Positions 8,270 through 16,994 of a stretch of 64,000 nucleotides of DNA are shown here, piece by piece. The DNA comes from Palsa-1400 sp036501625 (GTDB taxonomy: Bacteria > Verrucomicrobiota > Verrucomicrobiia > Limisphaerales > Palsa-1400). The notes under the pieces were generated by a model. The model was given only the letters and a program-made list of their open reading frames with translations, made no database searches and was not told the DNA's origin. The DNA lies in assembly GCA_036501625.1 (NCBI GenBank), contig DASXZY010000077.1:48227-112226 (forward strand), written 5' to 3'. The position numbers and the translations under genes were made by a program. The first letter of the stretch is position 1. The number at the start of each line of letters is the position of its first letter.

Positions 8270-9186
8270 CACATAAGAAGAGCAAAGTTGCAATCACTCA
8301 CAACTTGGACATCGGCAAAGCGATTCAGGAGGCGCTGGGACATTTTAATCTCAAGCCGTTGTTCCGAGGGAAAATTGTTGCCCTGCATCCAAACGACACC
8401 CTGGCAGATGAAAACGACAAGACAGCAGTGACTCAGCCGGATACATTGCGCGCAGTATTGCGCTGCATCAAACAATTCGAGCCGCGTGCATTGGTTGTCA
8501 CGGGCGGATCAGGAGCAGGTGAGACGGACGAGATTTTTCGGGCCGCGGGATTGATGGACGTTATCGAATCTGAAGGCGTGGAATTCCATGACCACAACCG
8601 GCCGCCGTTTAAAAATGTTACGCTCGATTACGGCCGGCACCCCGAGGTTTTTGGTCCGCAAAAATCAATCAAGGTCAACGCCCGTGTGCTCGAATATGAA
8701 CGGCTCATTGCCGTGAACCAGCTCAAGGTTCACGAAACGGCGACGGTGACGATGGCTTTGAAGAATATCGCCATGTCCTTTCCGGCGGCTGATTATTACG
8801 GGCACCCCCGCCATGCCAAAAAACATAAGAATTATTTTTTTGCGGACATGCATTCATACATTGCCGCGATGGCGAAGACATTTCCAATCGACCTGGCAAT
8901 TACCGTTGGCCATCCCGCGATGATTGGTCTTGGTCCGATAGGCGGCCATACAGTCGAAACCGGCCTGTGCATTGCCAGCGCTGATCCGTTGGCAGCCGAC
9001 GTGACCGGGGCGTTTTTGTTGGGATTTCGCACGCAAGCAGTGCGACATCTTTGGGAAGCGGCGAAATTGAAACTGGGCGGCTCAGACGTCGATGAATTTG
9101 AATTTCCCGCCCTGGACATCAAAAAAGCCTTTTCGATTTTTACCAAAGCAGCCTACGGCAAAGCAATTGATCCCGAACACGCCTGA
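8266..9186 (+). CDS. DUF362 domain-containing protein
   Basis: A 306-residue protein that fits the DUF362 family: an N-terminal alpha/beta part with VALHPNDTLA and a VTGGSGAGETDEIFRAAG segment, then RLIAVNQLKVHETATVTMALKN, and a C-terminal HPAMIGLGPIGG and ADPLAADVTGAFLLG region. DUF362 proteins are frequently associated with ferredoxin domains, but there is no cysteine cluster here. Function is not known. The start is an ATG with a G-rich site (8255-8260). It is coupled to the preceding 32-codon ORF. Alternative family assignments seem unlikely. Confidence 0.85.
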   Translation: MTHKKSKVAITHNLDIGKAIQEALGHFNLKPLFRGKIVALHPNDTLADENDKTAVTQPDTLRAVLRCIKQFEPRALVVTGGSGAGETDEIFRAAGLMDVIESEGVEFHDHNRPPFKNVTLDYGRHPEVFGPQKSIKVNARVLEYERLIAVNQLKVHETATVTMALKNIAMSFPAADYYGHPRHAKKHKNYFFADMHSYIAAMAKTFPIDLAITVGHPAMIGLGPIGGHTVETGLCIASADPLAADVTGAFLLGFRTQAVRHLWEAAKLKLGGSDVDEFEFPALDIKKAFSIFTKAAYGKAIDPEHA

Positions 9187-9338
9187 TTTCCGCCCAATTC
9201 GCAAATACCACAGTCAATTAACTCTTTGCCAAGATGACCCATTTTTTCAGTGGATCAGCAGCATGGCGAGGACTTGCCCGCGATGTTTGATGCACATGGG
9301 AAACCTATTTTGTGGTTCCGAATCGGAATCGAATTGGC

Positions 9339-9408
9339 TGTCCGACTTGGATTCGAACCAAGACAAAGGCCTCCAAAGGGCCTTGTGCTACCGTTACACC
9401 ATCGGACA
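9339..9408 (-). tRNA. tRNA-Gln (anticodon TTG)
   Basis: Read on the minus strand, the 70-nt sequence folds into a full cloverleaf: acceptor TGTCCGA/TCGGACA, D-stem GTGT/GCAC, anticodon stem AGGCC/GGCCT with loop CTTTGGA (anticodon TTG), and T-arm CTTGG-TTCGAAT-CCAAG. The U1-A72 acceptor end is typical of bacterial tRNA-Gln. The CCA end is not encoded. A TATAAT hexamer on the same strand lies at 9558-9563, about 150 bases upstream, as a possible promoter element. Confidence 0.97.
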
Positions 9409-9726
9409 ACCCGGTGTTAAATTAGCGGATTCCCTCCCGACTGCAATTCCAAAATCCACGCGAGCGCGCGGCATTGCCAGCGGAATATTAGCGATGCATT
9501 GTTCGAGACGGCTTGGTATTTTCCAGTTCTTCCGCGCCATCCATTCAATTCATAACTATTATAGCCGCAATCACTTGCAAAAACGGCGATTTTAAAACAG
9601 CGCGGTTTTGCAGAAAACAGGGGAGGCCGGACAAAAAAAGTGATGCTTTCGCAAATGGTTTTCTGGTCTTTCGCGGATTGACAGATCTCAAGTCTCTATG
9701 CCGCAGAAAGTTACAATCGCACCGGG

Positions 9727-9790
9727 TTGTGCCAAAAAATCGCGCGAAAAACCTACTGTAGGTTTTTGTATTTTTGGGGTTGTGGCACAA
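9727..9790. repeat. Nested inverted repeat
   Basis: Outer arms TTGTGCCA (9727-9734) and TGGCACAA (9783-9790) are perfect inverted copies. Inside them AAAAACCTAC (9747-9756) and GTAGGTTTTT (9758-9767) form a 21-base palindrome around one central base, with AAAAAT/ATTTTT partial arms between. It could be a hairpin RNA, a weak terminator or a protein-binding site. Confidence 0.7.
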
Positions 9791-9911
9791 TGGCCGGCGT
9801 GAGCGTTTTAGATGGTTCAAAAAACGCGGCGGGCATCACCTCCTTCGGGAGGGGAGAGGGCTGCGGGCCCCGTTTATCTCGGGTCGGCGCCCGCACGCAC
9901 CTAGACTCGAT

Positions 9912-9939
9912 AAAACAAGGTGGCACAAGCCATTTGCCC
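9912..9939 (+). repeat. Direct repeat copy 1
   Basis: A 28-base unit (AAAACAAGGTGGCACAAGCC and onward to TTTGCCC) that recurs at 10077-10105 with one substitution and one extra T. Origin unknown; there are no flanking coding features. Confidence 0.75.
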
Positions 9940-10076
9940 GGAAGAACTGCCATCGGAGGCGGGCGCTGCGACATCCGCTCGTTCACACCCGCGAGCCGGC
10001 CGAGTCCCTTCACGTCCGTTGCGGCCCGACGCCCGCCCGCTATCCGAATCCGTCCAGGCCCAAACCAAAACAACGC

Positions 10077-10105
10077 AAAACAAGGCGGCACAAGCCATTT
10101 TGCCC
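10077..10105 (+). repeat. Direct repeat copy 2
   Basis: Second copy of the 28-base unit at 9912-9939, starting AAAACAAGGCGGCACAAGCC, 165 bases after the first. A shorter related fragment (AAAAACAAGGCAAATT) is near 10436. Confidence 0.75.
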
Positions 10106-10475
10106 AAAACGAAACGGCGAATCAGAGCTGGGCTTTTCGCAAACTCGCTAGCTCCAACCGTCAACCTGGCCAGTCGGATTTGGACGCAAGAATGGCGGGA
10201 GGCGCAAAAAAGTTTATGCGGGCGAACAGCGCCGAACAATTTTGCGAAGTTGTGCTTGATCGCGCGCAACTCCTCTCAGGGCATAGCGGCGCTCCAGGCG
10301 CCTGTCCGAGGCGGGGCAGTTGCGGCCAGTTGCGCTCAATTACGGTGGATCACGATATTTCCGGAAAAAATGTCTGCCCCGCGGACCGCACCGATGGGGG
10401 ATTGCGGCGTCCCACCGCTGCGGCCAAAACACGCAAAAACAAGGCAAATTGCGTTATTTTCGGTGAAACAGCCCC

Positions 10476-11123
10476 ATGAATAACCCCGCCCAATCCTCCG
10501 CGAAGCGTCCAGGCGCGACCCGCATCGGCGTCGTTCTCCTGGCGGCGGGGGCCTCGGCGCGCATGGGGCGGCCTAAGCTGCTCCTGCCTTGGGGCAAAAC
10601 TACCGTCATCGGGCATTTGCTGGCGCAATGGCAGCAGTTGAAAGCGGCCCAGGTGGCTGTGGTGGGCCGGCGCGCCGACCGGCCTTTGACGTCCGAGTTG
10701 CGCCGGCTTGATTTTCCTCTTCGGCAGCGCATCGTCAACTCCACTCCAGAACAGGGCATGTTCAGTTCAATTGTGTGCGCGGCCCGGTGGAAGGGATGGG
10801 ACGCCAACCTCACGGCATGGGTCATCGCGCTGGGCGACCAGCCCCATTTGCGCGCGGCCACATTGCGGTCCCTGCTCAAATGCCATTGCAAGCATCCTGA
10901 GGCTGTCTGCCAGCCGGTCTTTGCGGGGCATCGCTGCCATCCGGTGGTTCTGCCGCGCGCGGCGTTTTTGGCGTTGCACGATTGCCCGGCGCGGACGTTA
11001 AAAGAGTTCCTGCATCAAACAGATGTTCCAAGTGTTGAATGTTCTGTTGACGATTCCGGTCTAATGCTCGACATGGATTATCCGGCGGACTATAAAAAGT
11101 TGTCACCCAAAGGTTTTGCATGA
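10476..11123 (+). CDS. MobA/MocA-like nucleotidyltransferase
   Basis: NTP-transferase of the MobA/MocA type, 215 residues, probably transferring CMP or GMP to molybdopterin cofactor. It has the nucleotide-binding loop LLAAGASARMGRPK near residue 20, a GDQP metal-binding motif in the middle, a CHPVVLPR segment and a C-terminal DMDYPADY. These match the molybdenum cofactor cytidylyltransferase pattern better than the guanylyl enzyme, but related proteins also act on other cofactors. No molybdoenzyme gene is adjacent; moaD and moaE are in the window about 25 kb away. Its stop overlaps the next start as ATGA. Confidence 0.85.
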   Translation: MNNPAQSSAKRPGATRIGVVLLAAGASARMGRPKLLLPWGKTTVIGHLLAQWQQLKAAQVAVVGRRADRPLTSELRRLDFPLRQRIVNSTPEQGMFSSIVCAARWKGWDANLTAWVIALGDQPHLRAATLRSLLKCHCKHPEAVCQPVFAGHRCHPVVLPRAAFLALHDCPARTLKEFLHQTDVPSVECSVDDSGLMLDMDYPADYKKLSPKGFA

Positions 11124-11587
11124 CAGCGGTTGAAGCGATTGTTCCATTTGACGAGGCACACAGGGGCCAACTGGCCGAACTGTGGCAGCAGGTTTTTGGA
11201 TACACCACGCCGCATAACGAGGCAAATTACGCCATCGACAAGAAACTCGCCCTCGGCGATGGGCTGTTGTCGGTGGCGGTCGCGGAGGGGAAAGTTGTGG
11301 GCAGCATCATGGCCGGTTATGACGGGCACCGGGGCTGGATTTATTCGGTGGCGGTAATGCCTGGGCATCGCGGGCGCGGCCTTGGTTCCCGCTTGATGCG
11401 GCATGCCGAGGAGCAACTGGCATCGCTGGGATGCCCGAAGATCAATCTTCAGATTCTGCAAGACAACGAAGGCGTGGAATCTTTTTATCGCAAACTTGGA
11501 TATCAAACGGAGATGAGAGTCAACATGGGCAAACTGATTCCTAAAAATATTGGCAGGCCCGGCGCGGGCGCCGCAACTGGGGTATGA
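11120..11587 (+). CDS. GNAT family N-acetyltransferase
   Basis: Acetyltransferase of the GNAT fold, 155 residues, resembling the YpeA subgroup. The acetyl-CoA pyrophosphate loop HRGRGLGSRLM is in motif A after the strand WIYSVAVMP, and motif B NEGVESFYRKLGYQ is near the C-terminus. The acceptor is not predictable; possible substrates are small amines or protein N-termini. It overlaps the gene before it by four bases (ATGA). A frame-compatible ATG of the next gene at 11584 also overlaps its stop, but the stronger site for that gene is downstream. Confidence 0.9.
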   Translation: MTAVEAIVPFDEAHRGQLAELWQQVFGYTTPHNEANYAIDKKLALGDGLLSVAVAEGKVVGSIMAGYDGHRGWIYSVAVMPGHRGRGLGSRLMRHAEEQLASLGCPKINLQILQDNEGVESFYRKLGYQTEMRVNMGKLIPKNIGRPGAGAATGV

Positions 11588-11640
11588 AGCGTATCATCAT
11601 GCCGCTTGACTTCGCGCTTTGTGGAAGGAAGGTTTATTGC

Positions 11641-12783
11641 ATGAGGCACATGGCGGCCATGGCGGTTGGGCTGGCAATTCTCCTGCAGGCGCGCGCGCAA
11701 GATACGGCGCCGCCGCTTGATGCCTCTGACGCTGCCGCTCCCGCCACCGCTTTCGCGCCGGAGCAATTGCAGCAACTGGTCGGCCCCATCGCGCTTTATC
11801 CCGATCCGCTCATCGCCGAGCTTTTGCCCGCGGCCGGTTTCCCCAGCGAAATCGTCCAGGCGGATCGTTACGTAAGCCAGGGCGGAGACATCAATCAGGT
11901 TGCTGGCCAAGGCTGGGACCCCAGCGTGCAGGCGCTGGCCCATTACGCCAATGTTTTGAAGTGGATGGATGATAATCTGACTTGGACGACCCAGTTGGGC
12001 CAGGCCTTCGAGGGCCAGCAGGCCGATGTCATGAACGCCATCCAGCAGCTCCGCGGCCAGGCGCAGAATTTGGGCAATCTGCCCAGCACTCCGCAGGAAA
12101 CGGTGGATAGCGATAACGGCGATATCGAAATTGAGCCGGTGGATCCTGATCAAATGTACGTGCCATCCTATCCCGTGGACCAAATCTATGTGCAGCCGGG
12201 CGTCGTTTGCGCGTTTCCATTCTGGGTGCCCGTTGGGGGCTGGCTGGTGCATGATTGGAACTGGCACGATCACGGGCTTGTGTTCTGGGGCGCAGGGCAT
12301 CCTCGCCCGGGCAACTGGTGGCATGAGACCCCCGTGCAGCGGCATTCTTATATTGTGGGGCATCAGCTTCCCGTCTGGCACGGCGGAGGAGGGGGTATTG
12401 CGCGCGGAGGCTTGGAACGCGGCTACGAACCGCGCCAGGTTTATCGTTCTTACGCGGCCACGCCGCGCGGAGTGACTCCGGGAGTTTCGGTCATTCATGA
12501 CATGCCGAAGACCTTTCGGAACGTGCCCGCGTTCCATCGGGCGCCGGCCCCGGCGCCCGCGCCAGCATCACGGGGATTTTTTGTAGGCGGCCAAAGCGGG
12601 CGCGAGGCGGTGGAATCCAGCCAGCGCGGGCAGGAAAGTCGAGGCGAAATCAGAAGAGCCGCCCCCGCCCCGCGCGAAGCGAGTCCAGCCCCCCGTCAAG
12701 CCAGCCCCGCCCCGCGCGAAAGCGGCGGGTACCACGGAGGAGGCGCCGCGCCGTCCAGCGGCGGCGGAGGAAAGCATCGTTAA
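11641..12783 (+). CDS. DUF3300 secreted protein
   Basis: A 380-residue exported protein of the DUF3300 family. The mature part opens with FAPEQLQQLVGPIALYPDPL, the hallmark of the domain, and continues with VSQGGDINQVAGQGWDPSVQAL and a W/H-rich segment around DWNWHDHG. The C-terminal 100 residues are a low-complexity Pro/Ala/Gly/Arg tail with APREAS-type repeats. I chose ATG 11641 because GGAAGGAAGG precedes it and a clean signal peptide follows; ATG 11584 overlaps the previous stop and would put 19 residues ahead of the signal. DUF3300 genes often accompany DUF2950 genes, as here. Function is unknown. Confidence 0.9.
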   Translation: MRHMAAMAVGLAILLQARAQDTAPPLDASDAAAPATAFAPEQLQQLVGPIALYPDPLIAELLPAAGFPSEIVQADRYVSQGGDINQVAGQGWDPSVQALAHYANVLKWMDDNLTWTTQLGQAFEGQQADVMNAIQQLRGQAQNLGNLPSTPQETVDSDNGDIEIEPVDPDQMYVPSYPVDQIYVQPGVVCAFPFWVPVGGWLVHDWNWHDHGLVFWGAGHPRPGNWWHETPVQRHSYIVGHQLPVWHGGGGGIARGGLERGYEPRQVYRSYAATPRGVTPGVSVIHDMPKTFRNVPAFHRAPAPAPAPASRGFFVGGQSGREAVESSQRGQESRGEIRRAAPAPREASPAPRQASPAPRESGGYHGGGAAPSSGGGGKHR

Positions 12784-12786
12784 GGC

Positions 12787-13728
12787 ATGCGCATGAAACG
12801 GAATCGCACATTCAATTGGCATCCCCTCGTTTTGGCAGTCTTGTCGGCGGGCTGCGTGGCGGCCTTCGCGCGTGCGCCGCGGGAGGAGCGTTTCAACACG
12901 CCGGACGAGGCCATCAAGGCGTTCAGCGCGGCCGCATCCGACAAAGATACCAACGCGCTCATGGTTATTTTCGGGCCGGACATGCGGGAATTAATTTCAG
13001 CCGATCCGGTCCAAGCCAGCAACGGATTGGCCCACCTGTCCAGGCGCGTGCGGGAAAGAGTCGAACCGGTCCATCAATCGGATGCGTTTATTGGGTTGGA
13101 TCTCGGCGCGGATGCGTGGCCTTTCCCCATCGCTCTTGTCAAACAGGATGCGCAATGGCGCTTCGATACCGCGGGCGGCAAGGATGAAATTCTCAATCGG
13201 CGCATCGGCCGCGATGAATTGGATACGATTCGCGTTTGCCACGCTTATGTGGACGCCCAGCGCGAATACGCCCTCCGCGACCACACCGGCACGGGCGTGC
13301 TTGAGTACGCCCAACATCTGCGCAGCGCCGAAGGCAAGCACGATGGGTTGTTTTGGCATGCCGGCCCGGGCGAGGAAATGAGTCCGCTCGGCCCGCTGGT
13401 GGCGCAGGCGCATGTCGAGGGCTACAGCCATGTGTCCAAAATCATCAATGAGGAGCAGGCGCCTTTTCATGGCTATTATTTCAAAGTCCTCACAAGGCAA
13501 GGCGCGCAGGCCCCGGCCGGTAAATACAATTATATCATTAATGGGCACATGATTGCGGGCTTTGCCCTGGTCGCGTGGCCGGCGGAGTGGGGCAACTCCG
13601 GCGTCATGACTTTCATCATCAACCAGCAGGGAAAGGTCTATGAAAAGAACCTTGGCCCCGAAACGTCGAATCTCGCCAGCAACATGAAGATTTACAATCC
13701 CGGCCCCGGCTGGAAGCTCGCCGAATGA
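12787..13728 (+). CDS. DUF2950 secreted protein
   Basis: A 313-residue protein of the DUF2950 family, starting three bases after the DUF3300 stop. After an N-terminal hydrophobic export segment it has FNTPDEAIKAFSAAASDKD, then DGKDEI-like GGKDEILNRRIGRDEL, AYVDAQREYA, and a GYYFKVLTRQG segment, all features I associate with this family. A cysteine near residue 19 (LSAGC) could be lipidated but the -3 residue is not typical. The DUF3300-DUF2950 pairing occurs in other bacteria and suggests a common envelope role, not yet defined. The stop overlaps the ThuA start by four bases. Confidence 0.9.
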   Translation: MRMKRNRTFNWHPLVLAVLSAGCVAAFARAPREERFNTPDEAIKAFSAAASDKDTNALMVIFGPDMRELISADPVQASNGLAHLSRRVRERVEPVHQSDAFIGLDLGADAWPFPIALVKQDAQWRFDTAGGKDEILNRRIGRDELDTIRVCHAYVDAQREYALRDHTGTGVLEYAQHLRSAEGKHDGLFWHAGPGEEMSPLGPLVAQAHVEGYSHVSKIINEEQAPFHGYYFKVLTRQGAQAPAGKYNYIINGHMIAGFALVAWPAEWGNSGVMTFIINQQGKVYEKNLGPETSNLASNMKIYNPGPGWKLAE

Positions 13729-14756
13729 GCTTCGTCGCGCGTTTGATCCGCGCCGCGCTCGTTTGGGCGGCGGTGGCATCGCCGGCCTGCCTTGCGCAAG
13801 CCGGGGAAACTGTCGTGTACAAAGGGGCGGACGGCCCCGGGCGCGGCAGGCACATCGTATTTTTGACAGGCGACGAGGAGTATCGTTCCGAGGAAGGATT
13901 GCCCATGCTGGCCAAAATTCTGGCCGCGCGCCATGGTTTCACCTGCACCGTGCTCTTCTCGGTCAATCCTGCCACTGGCAACATCGATCCCGATTGCGAG
14001 ACCAACGAGCCGGGCCTGGAGGCGCTGGACTCGGCGGATCTTTGCGTGATGCTGTTGCGCTTCCGGGAATGGCCGGACGCGGGCATGAAACATTTTGTTG
14101 ACTACATCAACGCCGGCAAGCCGATCATCGCGCTGCGCACCAGCACGCACGCCTTTGCCTACAGCCGCCACAAGGACAGTCCCTACGCCAAATTTGATTG
14201 CAACAACCGCCAATGGCCGGGCGGATTCGGCGAGCAGGTCTTGGGAGACACATGGATCAGCCATCACGGCGATCATGGCAAGGAAAGCACGCGAGGCGTC
14301 ATCAATCCCGCCTTGAAGGATCATCCTATCCTTCGCGGAGTGGCGGATTTGTGGTGGCCGACTGATGTTTATACCGTCGAGCATCTGCGCCCGGACGACC
14401 AGGTGCTCGCGTGGGGACAGGTTCTTTCAGGCATGCACGCCGACGACCCGCCTGTGCCTGGCGCGAAGAACGATCCGTTGATGCCCCTGGTCTGGGTGCG
14501 CGAATACAAGGGCGAGGCCGGCAAGACTTCCACCAACGTCACCACCACGGCGGGAGCGGCCGCCGATTTGCAAAATGAGGGACTTCGCCGCCTGCTGGTT
14601 AACGCCTGTTATTGGGAAACTGGACTGTCAAGCAAAATTTCTGCCAAAGCGGACGTGGATTTCGTCGGCGCCTATTCGCCAACCTTCTTCGGTTTTGGCC
14701 AGGCCAAAAAAGGCGTCAAACCGTCAGACTTGGATTTTGACACGGCTTCGCAATGA
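13725..14756 (+). CDS. ThuA-like domain protein, secreted
   Basis: A 343-residue protein with a Sec signal peptide ending at about residue 26 and a ThuA (trehalose-utilization) domain with a class I glutamine amidotransferase-like fold. Recognisable segments are VFLTGDEEYRSEEGLPMLAKIL, LRFREWPDAGMKHFVDYINAGKPIIALRTSTHAF and, later, WISHHGDHGKEST. ThuA-like proteins are abundant in Planctomycetes and Verrucomicrobia, often linked to sugar use, but their reaction is unknown. It is translationally coupled on both sides by ATGA overlaps with the DUF2950 and kinase genes. Confidence 0.88.
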   Translation: MSFVARLIRAALVWAAVASPACLAQAGETVVYKGADGPGRGRHIVFLTGDEEYRSEEGLPMLAKILAARHGFTCTVLFSVNPATGNIDPDCETNEPGLEALDSADLCVMLLRFREWPDAGMKHFVDYINAGKPIIALRTSTHAFAYSRHKDSPYAKFDCNNRQWPGGFGEQVLGDTWISHHGDHGKESTRGVINPALKDHPILRGVADLWWPTDVYTVEHLRPDDQVLAWGQVLSGMHADDPPVPGAKNDPLMPLVWVREYKGEAGKTSTNVTTTAGAAADLQNEGLRRLLVNACYWETGLSSKISAKADVDFVGAYSPTFFGFGQAKKGVKPSDLDFDTASQ

Positions 14757-16993
14757 GCGTTGACCCGGCGGATGGTTCGGAAGCGGCGGCGGATTTGTCG
14801 GCGGGATTCCTGGTGGGCGGCGGGCGTTATACTTTGGTGCGGCCGATCGCGCCCGGCGGAATGGGCGTGGTATGGCTGGCCCATGACGAGCGCCTCAACG
14901 AATCAGTCGCGCTGAAGTTCATTTCGGCGGCCGTTCGCAACGATGCCACCGCGCTGGCGCGCCTGCGCCAGGAAACGCAAAAGAGCCGCAAGCTCACTCA
15001 TCCCAACATCATCCGCATTTACGATTTGTTCGAAGCGCCGGGCGAACCGGCGTTCATCTCGATGGAACACATCGACGGGCCGAATCTGTGGGAGCTGATG
15101 GCGCGGCAGCCCGGCGGCGTTCTTTCGTGGGCGCGCCTTGAGCCCCTTGTCAAGCAATTGTGCGGCGCGCTCGCGTGCGCGCACGCCGAGCGGGTCATCC
15201 ACCGGGACATCAAGCCGACCAACCTCATGCTGGCTGAAAACGACCGGCTCAAGCTGGCCGATTTTGGGCTGGCGGGCGCCGCGCTGCAGGTGGACCCCGC
15301 GAGTTTCGAGCGCCATTTTGGCGGCGGCACTTTGACCCATATGAGTCCGCAACAGTTGCAAGGCGATCCGGCGGCGGTCACGGATGACATTTATTCCGCG
15401 GGTGCCACCCTCTATGATTTGCTGTGCGGGCGCCCGCCATTTTGCGAGGGAAACATCGCGCATCAGGTGCTTAACGATCCGGCGCCGCCACTGGAGGAAC
15501 GGCTGGCCGCGCTTAAAGCTCCGAACGATGTCCCGCCAGGAGTCGCCGCGATGATTATGGCGTGCCTGGCCAAGGACCCTTCCAAGCGTCCGCCCAGCGC
15601 CCTGGCGATGGCAGAGCGGATCGTCGCTCCCGCATCCGCGCCGGCCGCTGTCCCGCATCTGGCCTCGACGGTTTTTGTTCCGCCTGCCGCCGTCCTGGCC
15701 GCGCCCGCGAGACGCCGCTGGCCTTGGGTGGCATTTGCCTGCGCGCTCATTGTCGCCGGGCTTTTTTATTGGTTGCGGCCGGATAAGGCTCCCATCGAGA
15801 TCGCCCTGCCGCCTCTGACCAACGCGGTTGCGCCCGCGCCGCGGCCTGTCCCAACGGTGGAGGCGCGCCCGTCGAATGCCGCTGCTGTCAGGCCTGTTAT
15901 TCCAGTGAAGTCTCCCGCAACGGCCACTCTTCTTGACGCGAGCTTCGACGCCGGCCGCGGTCCGGACGGCGACATCAACGCCTTGGCATGGCGGCCCGGC
16001 GGAGGCATTCTTGTGGGCGGCCATTTTGATTCCTTCAACGGCGTCCCGCGGCGCGGCTTGGCCAGCCTGGGCCAGGATGGGAAGCTGAACTCCCAAAACG
16101 CGGCCATCGACGGGACTGTCAATTCTATTGTGCAGGAGGCGGACGGGCACATCCTGATCGCGGGGGAATTCAACTTGGTTCATGGCACGCTGAGGCCGAG
16201 GCTGGCGCGCCTGGGAAACGATCTTTCGCTGGACCCGCTCTTTTATGCGAGCGAATGGCCGGACGGGGAGATTTTCAGCATGGTGATGGACGCCAATAAA
16301 ATTTTCATCGCGGGCGCTTTCAAGCATATCGGCCAGGCCATGCGTCCGGGTGTGGCCCGGCTCGATGCCGGCGGGCACATTGATCCTTCTTTTGACCCCG
16401 CGTCTGGCGCGGACGGGCCGGTCTTGGCGGCGGCCGTGCTCGGCAACGGCAAGATGCTGATTGGCGGAGACTTTCTCTATTACCACGGCGCTTCCCGCGA
16501 TTACATGTCCGGCATTCTCAATGATGGCAAGCCGAGCGGCGTTTACCGGCGGGACATCAGGGGAGGGGTCGTGCGCGTGATCGCCCTCCAGCGCGACGGC
16601 AAGATTCTCATCGCTGGAGACTTCAACGCCCTTCACAACGTCCATCTCAACGGCATCGCACGCTTGACAGGCGCGGGCGTTCTGGACCGCGGCTTCGATC
16701 CCGGCGCGGGCGCCAACGGGCCGGTCGCGGCGGTGGCCGAGCAGGGCGATGGCAGGATCATCGTTGGCGGCAGCTTCACGTCGTTCAATGGCGTTGGGCG
16801 CAACGGCCTGGCGCGGCTCAATCCGGATGGCAGCCTGGATGCCGCGTTCGCCCCCAAAATCCTCGGCGGCGCCGTGCGCAAAGTCCTGGTGCAGCCGGAC
16901 GGGAAGATTCTGGTGGCCGGCCGGTTCACTAACGTCGAAGGCGCCGCGCGCCCAAAGCTGGCCCGGCTCAATCCGAATCTGTCAATAGAATAG
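14753..16993 (+). CDS. Membrane Ser/Thr protein kinase with predicted 7-bladed delta-60 propeller
   Basis: A 746-residue Hanks-type kinase. The cytoplasmic domain shows a Gly-rich loop (residues 31-41, PGGMGVVW), Lys55, the catalytic loop HRDIKPTN (150-157) and DFG (170-172), so it should be active. A single TM helix is at about 323-340. Outside lie a Pro-rich linker and, from about residue 395, seven repeats of roughly 50 residues of the delta-60 type (DG.I....GG.F...G...RGLARL..DG), the number expected of a seven-bladed propeller. This gives a receptor-like kinase with an outside ligand-binding or scaffolding domain. Last gene of the coupled cluster, it ends head-on against the next operon with one base between. 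Confidence 0.92.
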   Translation: MSVDPADGSEAAADLSAGFLVGGGRYTLVRPIAPGGMGVVWLAHDERLNESVALKFISAAVRNDATALARLRQETQKSRKLTHPNIIRIYDLFEAPGEPAFISMEHIDGPNLWELMARQPGGVLSWARLEPLVKQLCGALACAHAERVIHRDIKPTNLMLAENDRLKLADFGLAGAALQVDPASFERHFGGGTLTHMSPQQLQGDPAAVTDDIYSAGATLYDLLCGRPPFCEGNIAHQVLNDPAPPLEERLAALKAPNDVPPGVAAMIMACLAKDPSKRPPSALAMAERIVAPASAPAAVPHLASTVFVPPAAVLAAPARRRWPWVAFACALIVAGLFYWLRPDKAPIEIALPPLTNAVAPAPRPVPTVEARPSNAAAVRPVIPVKSPATATLLDASFDAGRGPDGDINALAWRPGGGILVGGHFDSFNGVPRRGLASLGQDGKLNSQNAAIDGTVNSIVQEADGHILIAGEFNLVHGTLRPRLARLGNDLSLDPLFYASEWPDGEIFSMVMDANKIFIAGAFKHIGQAMRPGVARLDAGGHIDPSFDPASGADGPVLAAAVLGNGKMLIGGDFLYYHGASRDYMSGILNDGKPSGVYRRDIRGGVVRVIALQRDGKILIAGDFNALHNVHLNGIARLTGAGVLDRGFDPGAGANGPVAAVAEQGDGRIIVGGSFTSFNGVGRNGLARLNPDGSLDAAFAPKILGGAVRKVLVQPDGKILVAGRFTNVEGAARPKLARLNPNLSIE

Positions 16994-16994
16994 T

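Larger units (their letters stand above)
9409..10475. other. About 1 kb without a convincing gene
   Basis: Frames stay open across 9727-10483 on the plus strand only because the sequence is GC-rich with few stops; the translations are low-complexity and unlike known proteins. The region holds a nested inverted repeat (9727-9790) and a pair of near-identical direct repeats (9912-9939 and 10077-10105), listed separately. Confidence 0.5.

Noticed and set aside
9921..9936. Sigma54-like TGGCAC...TTGC boxes in the direct repeats
   Set aside because: The gap between the two boxes is seven bases instead of five.
9727..10483. Two long overlapping plus-strand frames
   Set aside because: Translations are low-complexity and unlike any family; they stay open because of GC content.
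14903..16645. Long antisense frame opposite the kinase
   Set aside because: Mirror of high-GC coding sequence; no recognisable product.
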